64,000 nucleotides of DNA from Mesocentrotus franciscanus (GCA_037976565.1 CP137667.1:31858459-31922458), one strand, 5' to 3'; shown: positions 37,263 through 49,069, numbered from the stretch's first letter. The notes: generated by a model not told the origin, from the letters alone. Numbers and translations: made by a program.

Positions 37263-37800
37263 GTGCAGCAGTCAACAGTCATCACCAACAGCCATCCAGG
37301 TCTGCAGAATCACTTGGACAAGGCTGCAGTGGTCTTTGGAAATCTTCAAAGACTGGCAATATTCCACTACAAGGGATCACTGAGGTTGGTAATAGGTGTA
37401 AACGGAAGTTGTTCTCCTCTATTGCACCATTCAAAAGTCATCATAAAGAGCAATCAAGGTCTGTAGAGTCACTTGGACGAAGCCACAGTCTTTTAAATTT
37501 TTAGACCAACAGTGGTCTTAGACAATCACCTAAGAAGGAATGTTGATATTATTCCTGGCTCTACACTGACATCATCCTCCTCTTTTGCAGCATTCAAAAA
37601 TCATCACAAACAGCCATCAATATCTGCAGGATTACTTGGTCTATTGCACAGTGGTCTTCAGAAATCTTCAGTCTTTGGCAACATGTATTCACAATCAAAG
37701 GAATGTTGATGTTGGTCCTAATCTTCAGTCTACACTTTTGATATCTGCTTCTGTTAGTATTTAGTGCAGCATTCACAAATCATCACACAAATCAATCATT
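37263..37800. repeat. Four-copy degenerate tandem repeat, unit about 158-178 bp
   Basis: Anchors tgcagcattcaaaaatcatc occur at 37263, 37421, 37584 and 37762. Each is followed by acagccatcaaggtctgcag-like, tcacttgg and cagtggtctt..gaaatcttca words. The + strand frames across it are repeat read-through. The array abuts the candidate exon on its 5' side. Confidence 0.85.
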
Positions 37801-38029
37801 TCGATAGAAGCAACCATAATATTGTAGAGGTCCACAGATATTGGGATCAATAGCTACAGTTCACGAAAACAGATTTTCAAGAAGAGTATAATACCTCTGT
37901 GGCTTTACAATTATCCTTTCACAGGAGATGTTCAGTTTTGTCTCAAGATACTTTCACCTCTAATTCCTCGACTGGCATACGTAATGTTCAGCAAACCTGT
38001 CAATAGCATACATAAAAACATTTTCAGTT

Positions 38030-38096
38030 GAGAGTCAGATGGGCATTAACTCTCTGAAACATAAAGAGCCATTCAGTTAATGCCCTTCTGGATCTC
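38030..38096. repeat. Dispersed hairpin, AGCCAGAAGGG family
   Basis: Arms gagagtcagatgggcattaa and gttaatgcccttctggatct around a loop of about 25 nt. Confidence 0.75.
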
Positions 38097-38300
38097 AGCA
38101 GAATATGTTAACCCAAGTGGCAGAAAAGAAAATACAGGCTACCAGAACTTGAACTAGAACACCTTATCACCTTTACAACATCCCACAGGCTTTCAAAGAC
38201 AGCATCTAACTGGGAGCCAAGCCGTTCCTGATCCTGTAATTAGGTGAGGGTTGATCATCCTGCATCACAAAGTGCACATACAGGAGAGCAGAAGATCTTA

Positions 38301-38720
38301 GACCCCGTTCTCATTCACTTCGTTGGAGCGGTCTAACTAAGAGAACGGTCAAAGTGGTCCAGGAAGTGGACTTCTGGACCGCTCCAGAAGACCACCTCGG
38401 GAGGTGGTCTTGAGGAACGGGTCTTATTAAGAGCGGTTTGGAGCGCTCTAACGTGCGAGTGTGAACGGGCGTACTTTGAACGGAAGTGGTCTAGTGACGT
38501 TGCGTGCGAAACATGTAGTACGGTACATACGCTTAGTATTCAGCGAAAAAATTTACCCGCTGACCTGAGCTGCCATAGCAACAAGACCACATTGACTCGT
38601 GGAGCGGTTTGAGCCATAAAAAACTGCTCGGAGTGTGAACCCTCGCAAACCGTTCCTCAAGACCCGTTCCTCTGGAGCGGTCTAACTAAGACCACTTTCA
38701 AAGTGAGTGAGAACGGGGTC
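38301..38720 (+). mobile_element. GACCCCGTTCTCA-ended MITE, copy 1 (420 bp)
   Basis: Ends gaccccgttctcattcact and agtgagtgagaacggggtc are inverted repeats flanked by TTA on both sides (38298-38300 and 38721-38723). The interior holds further inverted words (gaccacctcgggaggtggtc; ggagcggtctaactaagacc). The second copy at 55442 is about 95% alike by eye. A 3-bp TWA duplication fits PIF/Harbinger elements (established knowledge), but the second copy does not show a clean TTA, so the class is tentative. No coding. Confidence 0.85.
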
Positions 38721-38723
38721 TTA

Positions 38724-39260
38724 GATTTGAAAAACTATTAAGCCATGTTTGTCAGGAATATCAACTTACTACAAAATCAAGCAAAGTAGCCCATAATAAC
38801 AAGTTCGTCTCCAGAAGACTGAAAAAACTCCTTGAACACAATATGAGATCAATGCTTCCTGGAAGATAAATAATTACATTTCCTGTATAACTGATATCTC
38901 AGACCGGAAAACTGGACCACTGTTTTTCCCAAACAGTCATCTTGCCACCTGACAGATTTTCCTCTCTGATATCAACGATGCTCAATGAGTAAATGATCTC
39001 CTACAAAATATCCAACAATAGTTGCAGAAGCATTTTACCCCAATATGAAAAATATCCCCGAACTGTAAACAACCTAAGTAATCAAGAAAACACCATTTCC
39101 CACAAGACCTGTGACTCACACAGAAAGTATTTCATTCAGTCGCTTAGTCAGATAGAATCTCATGTTTTTCTCCTTCTCAATCTGATTTTCTTGAAACTTA
39201 TACATTTCAATTGAAAAACTGGAACAGAAGGAAAAGCTGAATAGCTTGTTGACATCATTC
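38724..39260. other. Unique AT-rich sequence
   Basis: Nothing recognised. Confidence 0.45.
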
Positions 39261-39263
39261 ATT

Positions 39264-39323
39264 GAAAGCCAGAAGGGTGCTACCTGTATTTAAAAGCATA
39301 TGAGCTAATGCCCTTCTGGCTCT
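39264..39323. repeat. Dispersed hairpin, AGCCAGAAGGG family
   Basis: Arms gaaagccagaagggtgct and agctaatgcccttctggct enclose about 25 nt. The outer 11 bp are perfectly paired. Confidence 0.8.
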
Positions 39324-39633
39324 CTCTATAGAGATGTCATAGAAGAAATATGGAATGCTGTTTATGTCTACTGATTTGGAGCAATTTGGACCAGGATTCT
39401 GAAGAATTTATGATTTTCAGAGGTCAAGCGACGATGGTGAAAGCCAAAATGGAGTCAAGTTTCGGGTCTTGGAGTTCTTGAAGCTGACAGACTTATCAAT
39501 CCATGAGAATATCAAGATTTCCTAAACTTTCTGTAAAAATGGTCTATAATTTTTGTCATTTTATAGTATTTTGAAGATAGTGAGGAGAGGAAAGGAAAAT
39601 AAAGAGGACAAAAAGACAGATGAAAGGAGAAAT

Positions 39634-39900
39634 GAGAAAGAGACCAATAGGAGGAATGAGAAAGAGATTCAGACATAACACAGATATAGAGACAGACAAA
39701 CATACAAAAGGAGATGGAGAAAGAGACCAATACTAATAGGAGTGAGAGAGAGAGAGAGATTCAGATATAACACAGACTATGAGACAGACAAACATACAAA
39801 AGGAGATGGAGAAAGAGACCAATAATAGGAGGAGTGAGAAAGAGATACAGACATAACACATACAAAGAGACAGACAGACAGACAGAACGACAGACAGACT
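39634..39900. repeat. Three-copy tandem repeat, unit about 83-90 bp
   Basis: Anchors gagaaagagaccaata at 39634, 39717 and 39807. Each unit also has gattcagacataacacag and gagacagacaaacatacaaa. Confidence 0.88.
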
Positions 39901-40800
39901 GATGACCATCAAGGAGCATTGCCCAGTAATGACCAGTTGATCTTCCAATCTATCCATCACTCACCAATCTCATCTAATCTTCTATCACTAACAGCTGTCC
40001 AGACTAAATAGCCATCCTGATGATATCTAACCCCTCCCCATTCAGACAATCAAGATCCATCGTACAGCTATCAAAAAACCATATTTATATCAGAAATCAG
40101 AAATTGATTTTTGGACGTCGTATAAGGAAACATCATAATTCATATACCTTGTCGAGAGTCATTTCAAACAATAATTGAGCAAAATCTTGATATAATGATT
40201 CCTTATCTTTCTTACCCCCTCATCCCACCATTTAGATACAAAATGTTTTATATGGCTATACAAAAACCACAAAAATAGTTGTGCGTTAAGTACAATATTT
40301 TTCTTGTGTGAACGGATGTTTGAGCATTGATCAGTTCAAACCAAAACTCAATTAAGGATCAGGATTTGCTTCTAATATGAACGTTGCATCAACCAAAAAC
40401 TGTATAACTGGGCGGGGCTTATCAAGGGTGTACACTGATGATTGGCCAGGTGTCATGTCAACTGACGTCTTCAAAACTAGTTTCTTTACATGATGTTTCT
40501 TTATACTGTACCATTTTCAAGTGCACATGCCCCTTCTGCTACTTGATGATCCTTTATGTACAACATTTCTTTATCAAAGTGTTGTATTAAAAAAATTCCT
40601 CTGGTCTGAACGACTATGGGTCCTCATCCAGATGATATCTAAATAATTACACTTGATGAGTGACTGGTTACACAAGGCTAGTAGTCTAACAGGCAAGATT
40701 GTCCATCTGACGTCAAAGCGAAACATTAAATTAGAAATAATTCCAGGCAGAAGCAGATTGAGCGACAAGGGTGGAATGGCCAGAAGTGATTGAGATAGAA
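39901..40800. other. Unique sequence
   Basis: No gene or repeat family recognised. Confidence 0.45.
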
Positions 40801-40803
40801 ATA

Positions 40804-41205
40804 TGAGAGATATCATGAAACGTTATTTGGCTTTCTCCCTCGAGTGCCATAATGCTAACTTCCTTATCTGAATATCAGATATATTCTAGATACCATGACA
40901 TATTATGTGGCTTTTCCAATGAATATGATTACGCTAGCCTAACACAGTACATGTTTTAACGAATATAACGAATATTTCGAATATAAAACAAACCAGAAAA
41001 TATTTTGCGGTTTTCTCCTATGAATATCATTATGCAAGTATATATAATAGAACATCAGAATTTTGAGAGATCTAGATATACAATTTTATGTGGCTTTCTG
41101 CTATGTATATTATCATGCTGACAAATTATTAATTCGAATATATGAAATATGAGAGATGCCATGAAGTATTATGCCGTTTTGTCCTATGAATATTACGAGG
41201 TAGTG
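40804..41205. repeat. Five-copy degenerate tandem repeat, unit about 75-105 bp
   Basis: Units carry gagagatnccatga, a tattatgtggctttctcc word and atgaatatcattatgc. Anchors lie at about 40804, 40889, 40993, 41067 and 41151. Confidence 0.75.
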
Positions 41206-41730
41206 CAAATAAAAACAAGGAATCACCCCCTTTGAAGTTTGTCAAAATAACTGACAAGAAAAGCTATACTCCAATAAAAGAAAAGAAGAAGAAATTGAAA
41301 TAAAGCAATATGATTTAGGGGAAATAAACAGTTTGCTGTCTTATTTATCTTATTTGCCACAGCCTATTGCTCTCCTAAAAATGATTTTCATCACTAAAAA
41401 AATTGAGCCATACGAGTGTAACCTATATGATCTAGAAGTAGTTCAAGATACATTGTGATAATATCCTTGCATAAATCTGTTCTAGTATCAAGTTCTATTC
41501 ATTTTCAAATCAAAATCATTTTGTTGGTCAAAAGAAGTAAACACAAATCAATTTGGATTGACTATCATTAAAGATTTTTGCCCTTTGAAAATGCATCCAG
41601 TGTGACATCTATTACAATTTCTCACAAATTGAAATACCACATAATCTGTAAGTCAAGATTGCATTTTTTTGAGTCTGGAATAAGGAGACTATCCCTCTTG
41701 CTCTCAGGTAACTTGACTGCCTGAGGATAT
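41206..41730. other. Unique AT-rich sequence
   Basis: Nothing recognised. Confidence 0.45.
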
Positions 41731-41734
41731 TCAC

Positions 41735-42270
41735 ATTCCAGGTAAATTCCTGGATTACCTGTGTGTCCTCAATATAAGGTCACAGCTGACTGCAGAGTCC
41801 CCTCCCCGACTCCTGAACCCCAATGCCGCTTCTTGAACCCTCCTTCCAAACCTCACTCCCCTTTCCCTTCCTGTACCCTTCCTGTACCCTCCCCCACCCA
41901 CCCTCAACCTACCCCTCCCCTGCCTGAGGATATTCATATTCCAGGTTAATACCTGGATCACCTGGTGTCCTCAATAAAAGGTCACATCTGACTGCATAGC
42001 CCCGCCCCCACCTCTTGATCACCTTACCCATCATCTCACTAACAATCTACTTTAATATCATGATTACCTGGTGTGTCCTCTGTATAAGGTCACAGGTGAT
42101 AAAAGTGCCTCCAACCATCCATCCTTGTTCTAACCTCCTGCTGTAACCCTTCCCACATCCTTTCTCATTATCACACTCACATACCAGCTTAATACCTGGA
42201 TCACCTACTTGTCCTCAAAATAAGGTCACAGCTGACTGCAGAACTGCTTCCCCCCTGTCCAAACACCCTC
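41735..42270. repeat. Four-copy tandem repeat with C-rich spacers
   Basis: ataccaggttaatacctgga, cacctggtgtcctcaataa and aaggtcacagctgactgcag recur around 41757, 41959, 42066 and 42203, separated by C-rich segments of differing length. Spacing is irregular (about 107-202 bp). Confidence 0.82.
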
Positions 42271-42538
42271 CTCTAGACTCCATTTATACATGTAGTATTT
42301 GTTCATTTGATTAAAACTGCCAATTTATTGCCAAAGCCCTAAACATATTTTTGTGTTTTATGCTGTAAAGTGTAAACCTTATGTTTTACTATAATTTTAC
42401 TCAGAGTTTTATATAGATATCATAGACAAAATATGGGGTACCCTGGTTCAAATCCAATCCAATCAATTTAGCAAAATAAAAATCTATATTTTTTGGATTA
42501 TCATCAAATATACAATAACAAAAGAAGAATGCATAGCT
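42271..42538. other. Unique AT-rich sequence
   Basis: A B-box-like word ggttcaaatcc occurs at 42446, without a tRNA context. Confidence 0.4.
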
Positions 42539-42540
42539 TA

Positions 42541-42652
42541 GAGAGAGAGAGAGAGAGATAGAGAGAGGGATAGATAGAGAGAGGGGGTAGAGAGAGGGAG
42601 GAAGAGAGAGAGAGAGAGAGGGAGGAAGAGAGAGAGAGAGAGAGAGAGAGAA
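42541..42652. repeat. (GA)n microsatellite
   Basis: GAGAGA tract with interspersed GATA and GGGAGGAAG units. Confidence 0.96.
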
Positions 42653-42945
42653 GCAGTTTTATCAGCTCTTGAGTAAAGTGAGGAACATATCCTGCTTTCA
42701 ACACAAGGGGGCTCTATTTCTAATATTTTCAACAGATATAAGTTTTTAGCAATAAAAAAAATTAAACCAAACACCATTTGAAAAAAAGGTTATGATAGAG
42801 TGTCATGTGGGGATACCTAAGCATCAAATATTTCAAAAATCAAATGCAGACTGTCTTTCTACCATTGAGAAAAATAACAGAATTAAGGATCGGTATTGGA
42901 TGTTTGTTTGGAAGTGAATGGAACCGATTGCTTACCGGAACTGGC

Positions 42946-43000
42946 GGTCCCTGTGTTAAGCCTATGGGAATTAGATAATTCAATAATCAGGGGGTTAATC
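42946..43000 (-). repeat. Interspersed fragment, TTAACCCGTTGAGTACTGAA family
   Basis: On the minus strand it reads gattaaccccctgattattg, aattatctaattcccatagg, cttaacacagggacc, matching 53802-53853 closely and 29071-29126 less closely. Confidence 0.7.
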
Positions 43001-44315
43001 TAGACTCCTTATGAAATATGCCCCAGATAGTTGCATATGGTGTGTGGGCACAAATTGTATTACCCATATTTCTAACAGCTAAAGAACAAACAAGTGTTTA
43101 TATCAGGTGCTACCCGTAAATGCACTTTAGATAATCAATCAAAAACATGCGCTCAATGACTTTAGAGCTGTTAAAATTATTGATCAGAAATGCACCTTCT
43201 TTGATGAAGTTGAACAACAGATGAGAGCTTTCAGCTGCCATTAGGCTAGATTATTGATGGTTAATCATTCATGTAAAATCTGAATTAATATTCTACAATG
43301 TACACGAAGGCACCACTCACCTCAAAAACATATTTCTATTACATATGTAATCAATATTTGACAGCAGACTTGACAATCATCTTTAAGTGCATTTGCGATC
43401 AAAATGATTTCTAATAATAGAATGAAAACACCATTAAAATGATAGGTCTAGACATATTGTCGGTGTCAAACCATGAAAGAAATAATGTGCTTGCATTTCC
43501 TTCGAATGCAATGATGCACACAGAATTATCGCTAAGGGGGTCTATAAATTATTGATAAGAGCTTGCACTTTTTCAAACACAAGAGATGCTTATTGCTGAG
43601 ATCAGTACATCATATTTTACCAGTTATATGGGATACTATCGCTAATGATTTTCGTACTTGCTCAACTACATCCGCATTAAAAAAAAAATTATAAAAGATC
43701 ATCGCATACTTCAATATGAATGATTTATATGTCAGTCGTAATTATTTTGATTATTTTATCTATATATTTCTGATACTGTACTTGTTTTATGTCTTTTCTG
43801 TTGTGTTTGTTATAATTATGTTTAAAGTAAAAGTGTAAATATTTCTGCAAACTATTAACATTTTTCTTTGAGGGAGTTTACCCAACAAGGCCTCTCGGGC
43901 TTTATTCTAATTCTCTCTTTTCATTTTCCAATATAATTTGCAGGTTATTCAACATTTGAATGTAATTTTTATTTGTGTATTTGCATTGAAATTGTTAATG
44001 TTTATATGTATATTTTTGTGCTTTTTATATGAGAATGAAATAAAATAAATTAAATGAAACAAAAAGGTTTTACATCACATACACAGAGTCAACTGCTCTG
44101 TAGTCAATTTTCTACACTAAATAAAATAAAATAAAATCTGAACTTCAACTATGTCTATATACCTATACCTAACACTAACCCTAACCCTAAACCTAAACTA
44201 AAACCTTATACTTTTGATTATTAAATAAAGCCCATAGCAATCGATGCATGAGTGAATGCAGTATGGAAACTATGTTCTGCTGTACGTTACATGAAAAAGT
44301 GTTTTGAGGCAAAGA
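43001..44315. other. AT-rich sequence with a short telomere-like run
   Basis: No gene recognised. At 44166-44206, aacactaaccctaaccctaa and following words give two to three CCCTAA units and decayed neighbours. Confidence 0.45.
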
Positions 44316-44317
44316 GG

Positions 44318-44640
44318 GCTAAAGGGATTGGGTATCTTTGTCTCAGATTCTAAACAAAATCCTGGATTTAGCTCATGCTGCAATCATAATTATAAACATT
44401 TGGGTCAGTCAGGAATCCCATGACGTTTACAAGCCAATCGCCCGTCTGATTATGGTTTTTATAACACTCCAGTCTATTGGAGAAAATGAGAATGGTAAAT
44501 GATTTTTACTTTTTTGAGGCACTTCATGAAATTTTGAAGCGCAAATTTTTTAGGGCTTCAATATTACACCATATCACAAACGCTGATATAACGTAGGGCC
44601 ATGCATCTCAGATTTGGCATTGTTAAACGATGCCTTTAAA
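44318..44640 (-). repeat. Interspersed repeat, copy 2
   Basis: Reverse complement of 32275-32661, from aaagggattgggtat to cattgttaaacgatgccttt. About 60 bp shorter than copy 1. Confidence 0.85.
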
Positions 44641-45735
44641 CAAAATCAATAAAGACATAACATCAGTAATGAGCTGATGAAATAGTTAATAATGTCCTAT
44701 CTGCACAACACTTAGATATTTAAACACCTTTTAAAAATATTTAGTGGCACAGAAGGAGTTCAATAACTTTGATGATTAGAATTATGATGATTAAAAATAT
44801 GTTGTTTACATGAGCTTGTCAGCTAATTTCACAAGTGATAATAATTGTACTTTGTAAACCTAGAGGCACATAGGGAGTTCAACAACTTTTCTGTCTGGAA
44901 TTATGATGACCATGGTGATATGCAATGAATATTACATGAGTTTGATTGCCTTGATCTGTGTCGGTTCAGTGCAAATCAATAAAGAGAATCTCTCAATGCG
45001 AAGGCTGGTGTTGAACAAATCACCCTTGAATATCACCTAATTGGATTTTAATATGATTGGGCAAAGATTAGTCTACGACATCAGACAATCGACCAGTTCA
45101 GAAATGGATTGAACTTGATGGATGCTTCTAATCCGAACACCATAGTGCATTCAGGTAAGCAATGTTCATGAAGTTAGAATGCAGGTTGCATACAGTGTAT
45201 GTTAGTTGTTGCAATGTCAGGGAAGCCTCTGGCAAACTTTCACTTGTAACCTTTGTTGTAGAGGCATGACAAAGATTGGCATATAAATGTAAACTGATCT
45301 GGTCATAGGGTCTTTAACACAGGCTTAATAGTAGATTACCACAAAACCAAAATCAAAAATTTGAACTATTTCATGATGCGAAATTTATACAATTCTTTAC
45401 GACAGTCGTTTCGTCATATGAAAACTCAAAATCATGGATCAATTCCGAAATTTGCAAATATTTCTTGAAATCAAGGCTGTTCTTGAGAGCCTAGACCCAA
45501 AGAAATATCTGAGCTAGTAATTCAAGGCTTAGAATTTTAAAATCATTGTCTTTTGTTTTTGTTAGTTCTGATGTTGCTTTTGAGTCTGTATCTATAGACT
45601 AAGATGAAATACATAAGGATAATAGAGTGATCAGTATAATAACTCTGAAAGGTTACAGCATACATTGTACATGTTCATAACCTTCATTTGGATTAACTTT
45701 TACAGCACCTCACTGCATTGCACATGCGTTCCTGC
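44641..45735. other. Unique AT-rich sequence
   Basis: No gene or repeat family recognised. Confidence 0.45.
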
Positions 45736-45736
45736 T

Positions 45737-45990
45737 GTTTTTAAATTTCCAAAATGCATTCAAATACCCAAACTATATGTTTTTAAATTTCACAATGCAT
45801 TCAAATACCCAAACTATACGTTTTTAAATTTCACAATGCATTCAAATACCCAAACTATACGTTTTTAAATTTCACAATGCATTCAAATACCCAAACTATA
45901 CGTTTTTAAATTTCACAATGCATTCAAATACCCAAACTATACGTTTTTAAATTCCAAAATGCATTCAAATAGTTTTTACCCAAACTATAC
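45737..45990. repeat. 41-bp minisatellite, about six copies
   Basis: Units gtttttaaatttcacaatgc then attcaaatacccaaactatac start at 45737, 45779, 45820, 45861 and 45902, with a variant sixth from 45943. The inner copies are essentially identical. The + strand open frame is read-through. Confidence 0.97.
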
Positions 45991-47120
45991 TTTCAAAATG
46001 TCAAAAATATCAGAACTGTGCAAAGTATGATATTTCACATGTATAGGTTGAAATAAACACAACTTTCAAAGAGTTGAAGTTTTAAAAATATCAGCAATAT
46101 AATCAGATCTGTGCAGAAAGATGATGCACACATCCTAACTGGAAATACAGTGTTTCTTTTCTGAAGAGGCTTTTGTTTCATAAACCCACACCAACAAAGC
46201 AGTAAATTGTACTTCAACTGAAGAAGGGGTAAAATAATGCAGGCTTACTGGCTTACGAGGTAATCTTGCAAATATCGCATGCATTAACAGATACATGTAG
46301 TTTGGCCCACATGCCAATGCTCCTGTTCAATATCTAATAATTAGAATCATTACAGCACTTTTACACGGAAGCAAAATTAGATTAAAAATAAATTTGGACT
46401 TTATAATTCCACTATACTACACATTGGTGTTATAAATTGGAATTCATGTAATAATATGATATTGTAAATGAATAAATTATAAGTGGGGAAAATGACATAA
46501 TGATAATACAATTGTACTAACAGAACAGAAACAAAAAGGCACGTTTCATGTTGTAATTGAATTATTCCTTACAAGCAGCTTTCCCTAAAATAATTACTTT
46601 ATTGGATAATTAATAAATTATCTTCCTGTAATTTGATAAAGAATGGAGTGTCAGACAATGAAGACTCAAGTATGGAATGGCCCTGTAATGGATAGACAGT
46701 ATTTAAACACAATTTCCACCAATTTAATAATTTACTATAAGTTAATAAGTTAATGAATGCTTAAATGATATGAAATTATCACTAATTAAAAAGTGACAAA
46801 ACTCTTTAAGATGGAAACACTTCAAAATTCTTGTATACCAACTCTGATCTCCCTACTTTTGTACATTGAAAAATCTGCTTAGAGAATATGCAAATCAACA
46901 ATTTCTCAACAAAAACTATGAGAATAAGATTTTCATCCATACAAAAAGATCAAATTCTGCAAATTTAAACAATATGTAACCTTTCATTGATTAGAATTCA
47001 CACTTCTATTCTTCTACCATCAAAATTCTACAGAAAATATCATCAGAACAGTTTCTGTATTAAAGAAACTCTCATGGCATAGTATTTGAGGGAACTAATT
47101 AGTTAAAATGTGAGTCAAGG
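45991..47120. other. Unique AT-rich sequence
   Basis: No gene or repeat family recognised. Confidence 0.45.
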
Positions 47121-47125
47121 ATTCT

Positions 47126-47273
47126 GGGCCCTGTTTCATAAAGCTTGTTATCAATAACAAGTTACAATAAGTGTTATAAGCTACTGATATAGTGGCATTT
47201 GATTGGCTGAGAGCTTATTTGTCATAGATATTTAGGATTTGTTATTGATAACAAGTTTTATGAAACAGGGCCC
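47126..47273. mobile_element. Palindromic MITE, GGGCCCTGTTTCATAAA family, copy 2
   Basis: Ends gggccctgtttcataaa and tttatgaaacagggccc are perfect inverted repeats over their outer 15 or more bases. Inner arms ttgttatcaataacaa and ttgttattgataacaa extend the stem. The centre ttataagctactg and gattggctgagagc matches 19211-19364. Confidence 0.9.
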
Positions 47274-47285
47274 TGGTACATGTTC

Positions 47286-47941
47286 TATTGAGAGCCAGAA
47301 GGACGTTGACTCTATGTAAAATGATATGATTTAATGCCCTTCTGGCTCCGAACAGAGAATGATCTCTCACTAGTCAGTATACAAACTCTTTACTGACTTT
47401 TAAAGTATGTTGTTTAGCAAGAGGGGCATTCCCTTTCTGCCCCGAGTACATGACTGAACACCCTTCTGGCTCTCAACAGCTCACCAGGTCAGTATAGAAA
47501 CTCTACAGAGGAAGCACTTATCATCTAGTCTTCAAGCAAAGACTCTAATTTTACACTTTACTACAATTCCTAAAGCCTTGAGCAGAGCCTAGATATGTCA
47601 GTCTCTGGCTGAGCAGCCGACGACGTACAGAGCCTGTTGTAGTCTCATAGTGCAGACACTGTTACTCACAAGGACTTACAAGGGTCTGTGCCTACAAACT
47701 ACTAATCATCTGCAGAGAGTGACAGAGGGTATTAATTCACGTAAAAAGGCATGAGTTAATGCCTCTTTGGCTCTGAGGAAGTGATGTACATGTCGTCTGT
47801 TTGGAGCCAGAAGGGCGCTACCTCATTTCATAATACACAGACTTTAATGCCCTTTAGGCTCTCAAACAGCTCACAAGGTTGGTATAGAAACTCTACAGTA
47901 TAAGCACTAATCATCTGCTAACAGTGACAGACAAAAGGGTA
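47286..47941. repeat. Cluster of four hairpins in decayed tandem units
   Basis: Hairpins of the AGCCAGAAGGG family lie at 47290-47349, 47418-47474, 47715-47775 and 47803-47863. Intervening words gtatagaaactctacag and aagcactaatcatctgc recur, showing larger tandem units. The last unit is split by the Helitron at 47941/47942 and resumes at 51129. Confidence 0.8.
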
Positions 47942-47949
47942 TCTATATA

Positions 47950-48250
47950 TTAATACGCAAAATCGCCGCGGGGGGTGCGTAACGGCCTGCCAATGTGAAT
48001 TTTTTGACATCAAACCCGTCTTTCCTCGACCCTGCCCGCCTCTGCCGTGGCGCGGGAACGGCGACACAATTCGAATGGATGGGATCGGGCATGTCGCGTG
48101 CCACGTCGACCCGTGGTCGCCGTCCATGTCGTTAAAGGTGGTTTCGGGGTCCCGGGAGGACGGGCGGACGAGAGCACGGCGGCGTCGTCCGTGCAAGGAG
48201 GCGACGAACCCGCGAGTGAGTCGGCGAGGCGTGCACCCGCCCTCTGCACG
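47950..48250. other. GC-rich, CpG-rich block at the Helitron 5' end
   Basis: About 300 bp far richer in GC and CpG than anything nearby, and therefore open in several frames on both strands. It may be native subterminal sequence or host DNA captured by rolling-circle transposition. None of the frames reads as a protein I recognise. Confidence 0.6.
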
Positions 48251-48252
48251 TC

Positions 48253-48480
48253 TAATCAAAGAGATCACACTATCAAGAGACAGTCCAGTCCATGATGTGT
48301 TGTAGCAAATATGCACGTCGCAAAGGGAGGGCCTATCCGTGTTAGGCATCTTGCTATATGCAGTCTAATCAAAGAGATACTTTATCAAGAGACACTCCAC
48401 TCACGTCATGTAGCGTAGCACATGCATGATGCGATGGGTTGGGCCTATCCGTGTGAGGCATCTTGCTATATATACGCAGC
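48253..48480. repeat. Two-copy tandem repeat in the Helitron, unit about 113 bp
   Basis: taatcaaagagat begins units at 48253 and 48366. Both continue tatcaagagaca and gggcctatccgtgt.aggcat then cttgctatat. Confidence 0.88.
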
Positions 48481-49043
48481 AGCCAAACTGACGTCAACGT
48501 AATACGTGGTTCTACGCTCACACACGTACACACACAGTCGAGATAATTCGTGCGACGGTTACAATATATTGGCACAAACAGTCCGATTTTTCGCGTAAAA
48601 TCTTTACTTTGAATATATTTGTACAAATTCTGTGGACCATGCCAACATAATCATAGTCCAAGCTTCTGCTTTATTGGTCTTTTCATGAAAACTACATTGA
48701 AATCACAACAATAATAACGCAAATAGATTGTAAATGTCGAGACCATATAACTGAAGAGAAGAAAAATTCAGCGAGCTTAGGTAATATCACATGCCTCCGC
48801 ACGGGCAACTCCCGGTGTCAGGCCAGTCACGGCGCTCACACAATGCAATTTAACCTATGCGGTAACTGCAGCACTCTAGCTATACTGTAGTACCTGTATA
48901 TAGCGTGTATTTAGATCATTCAATGTTTCATGTTTGAGCCGTGCAATTGTTGTTTTCTTTTATTTCTTTTTTGAATGTGATGTGAATGTGAGTACGGTAC
49001 GTACATGCTATTACAGAAGTGTGCAAGGAATGATAGGCCTACA
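48481..49043. other. Helitron interior without recognised features
   Basis: No gene or motif recognised. Confidence 0.45.
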
Positions 49044-49069
49044 GGTGGAAGCAGGCGCGGATCCAGGGG

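Noticed and set aside
42441..42456. tRNA B-box ggttcaaatcc
   Set aside because: No A box, stem or terminator around it.
47918..48349. 143-residue frame on -
   Set aside because: It crosses the Helitron border at 47942, and the GC-rich block is open in several frames, so it is not a maintained gene.
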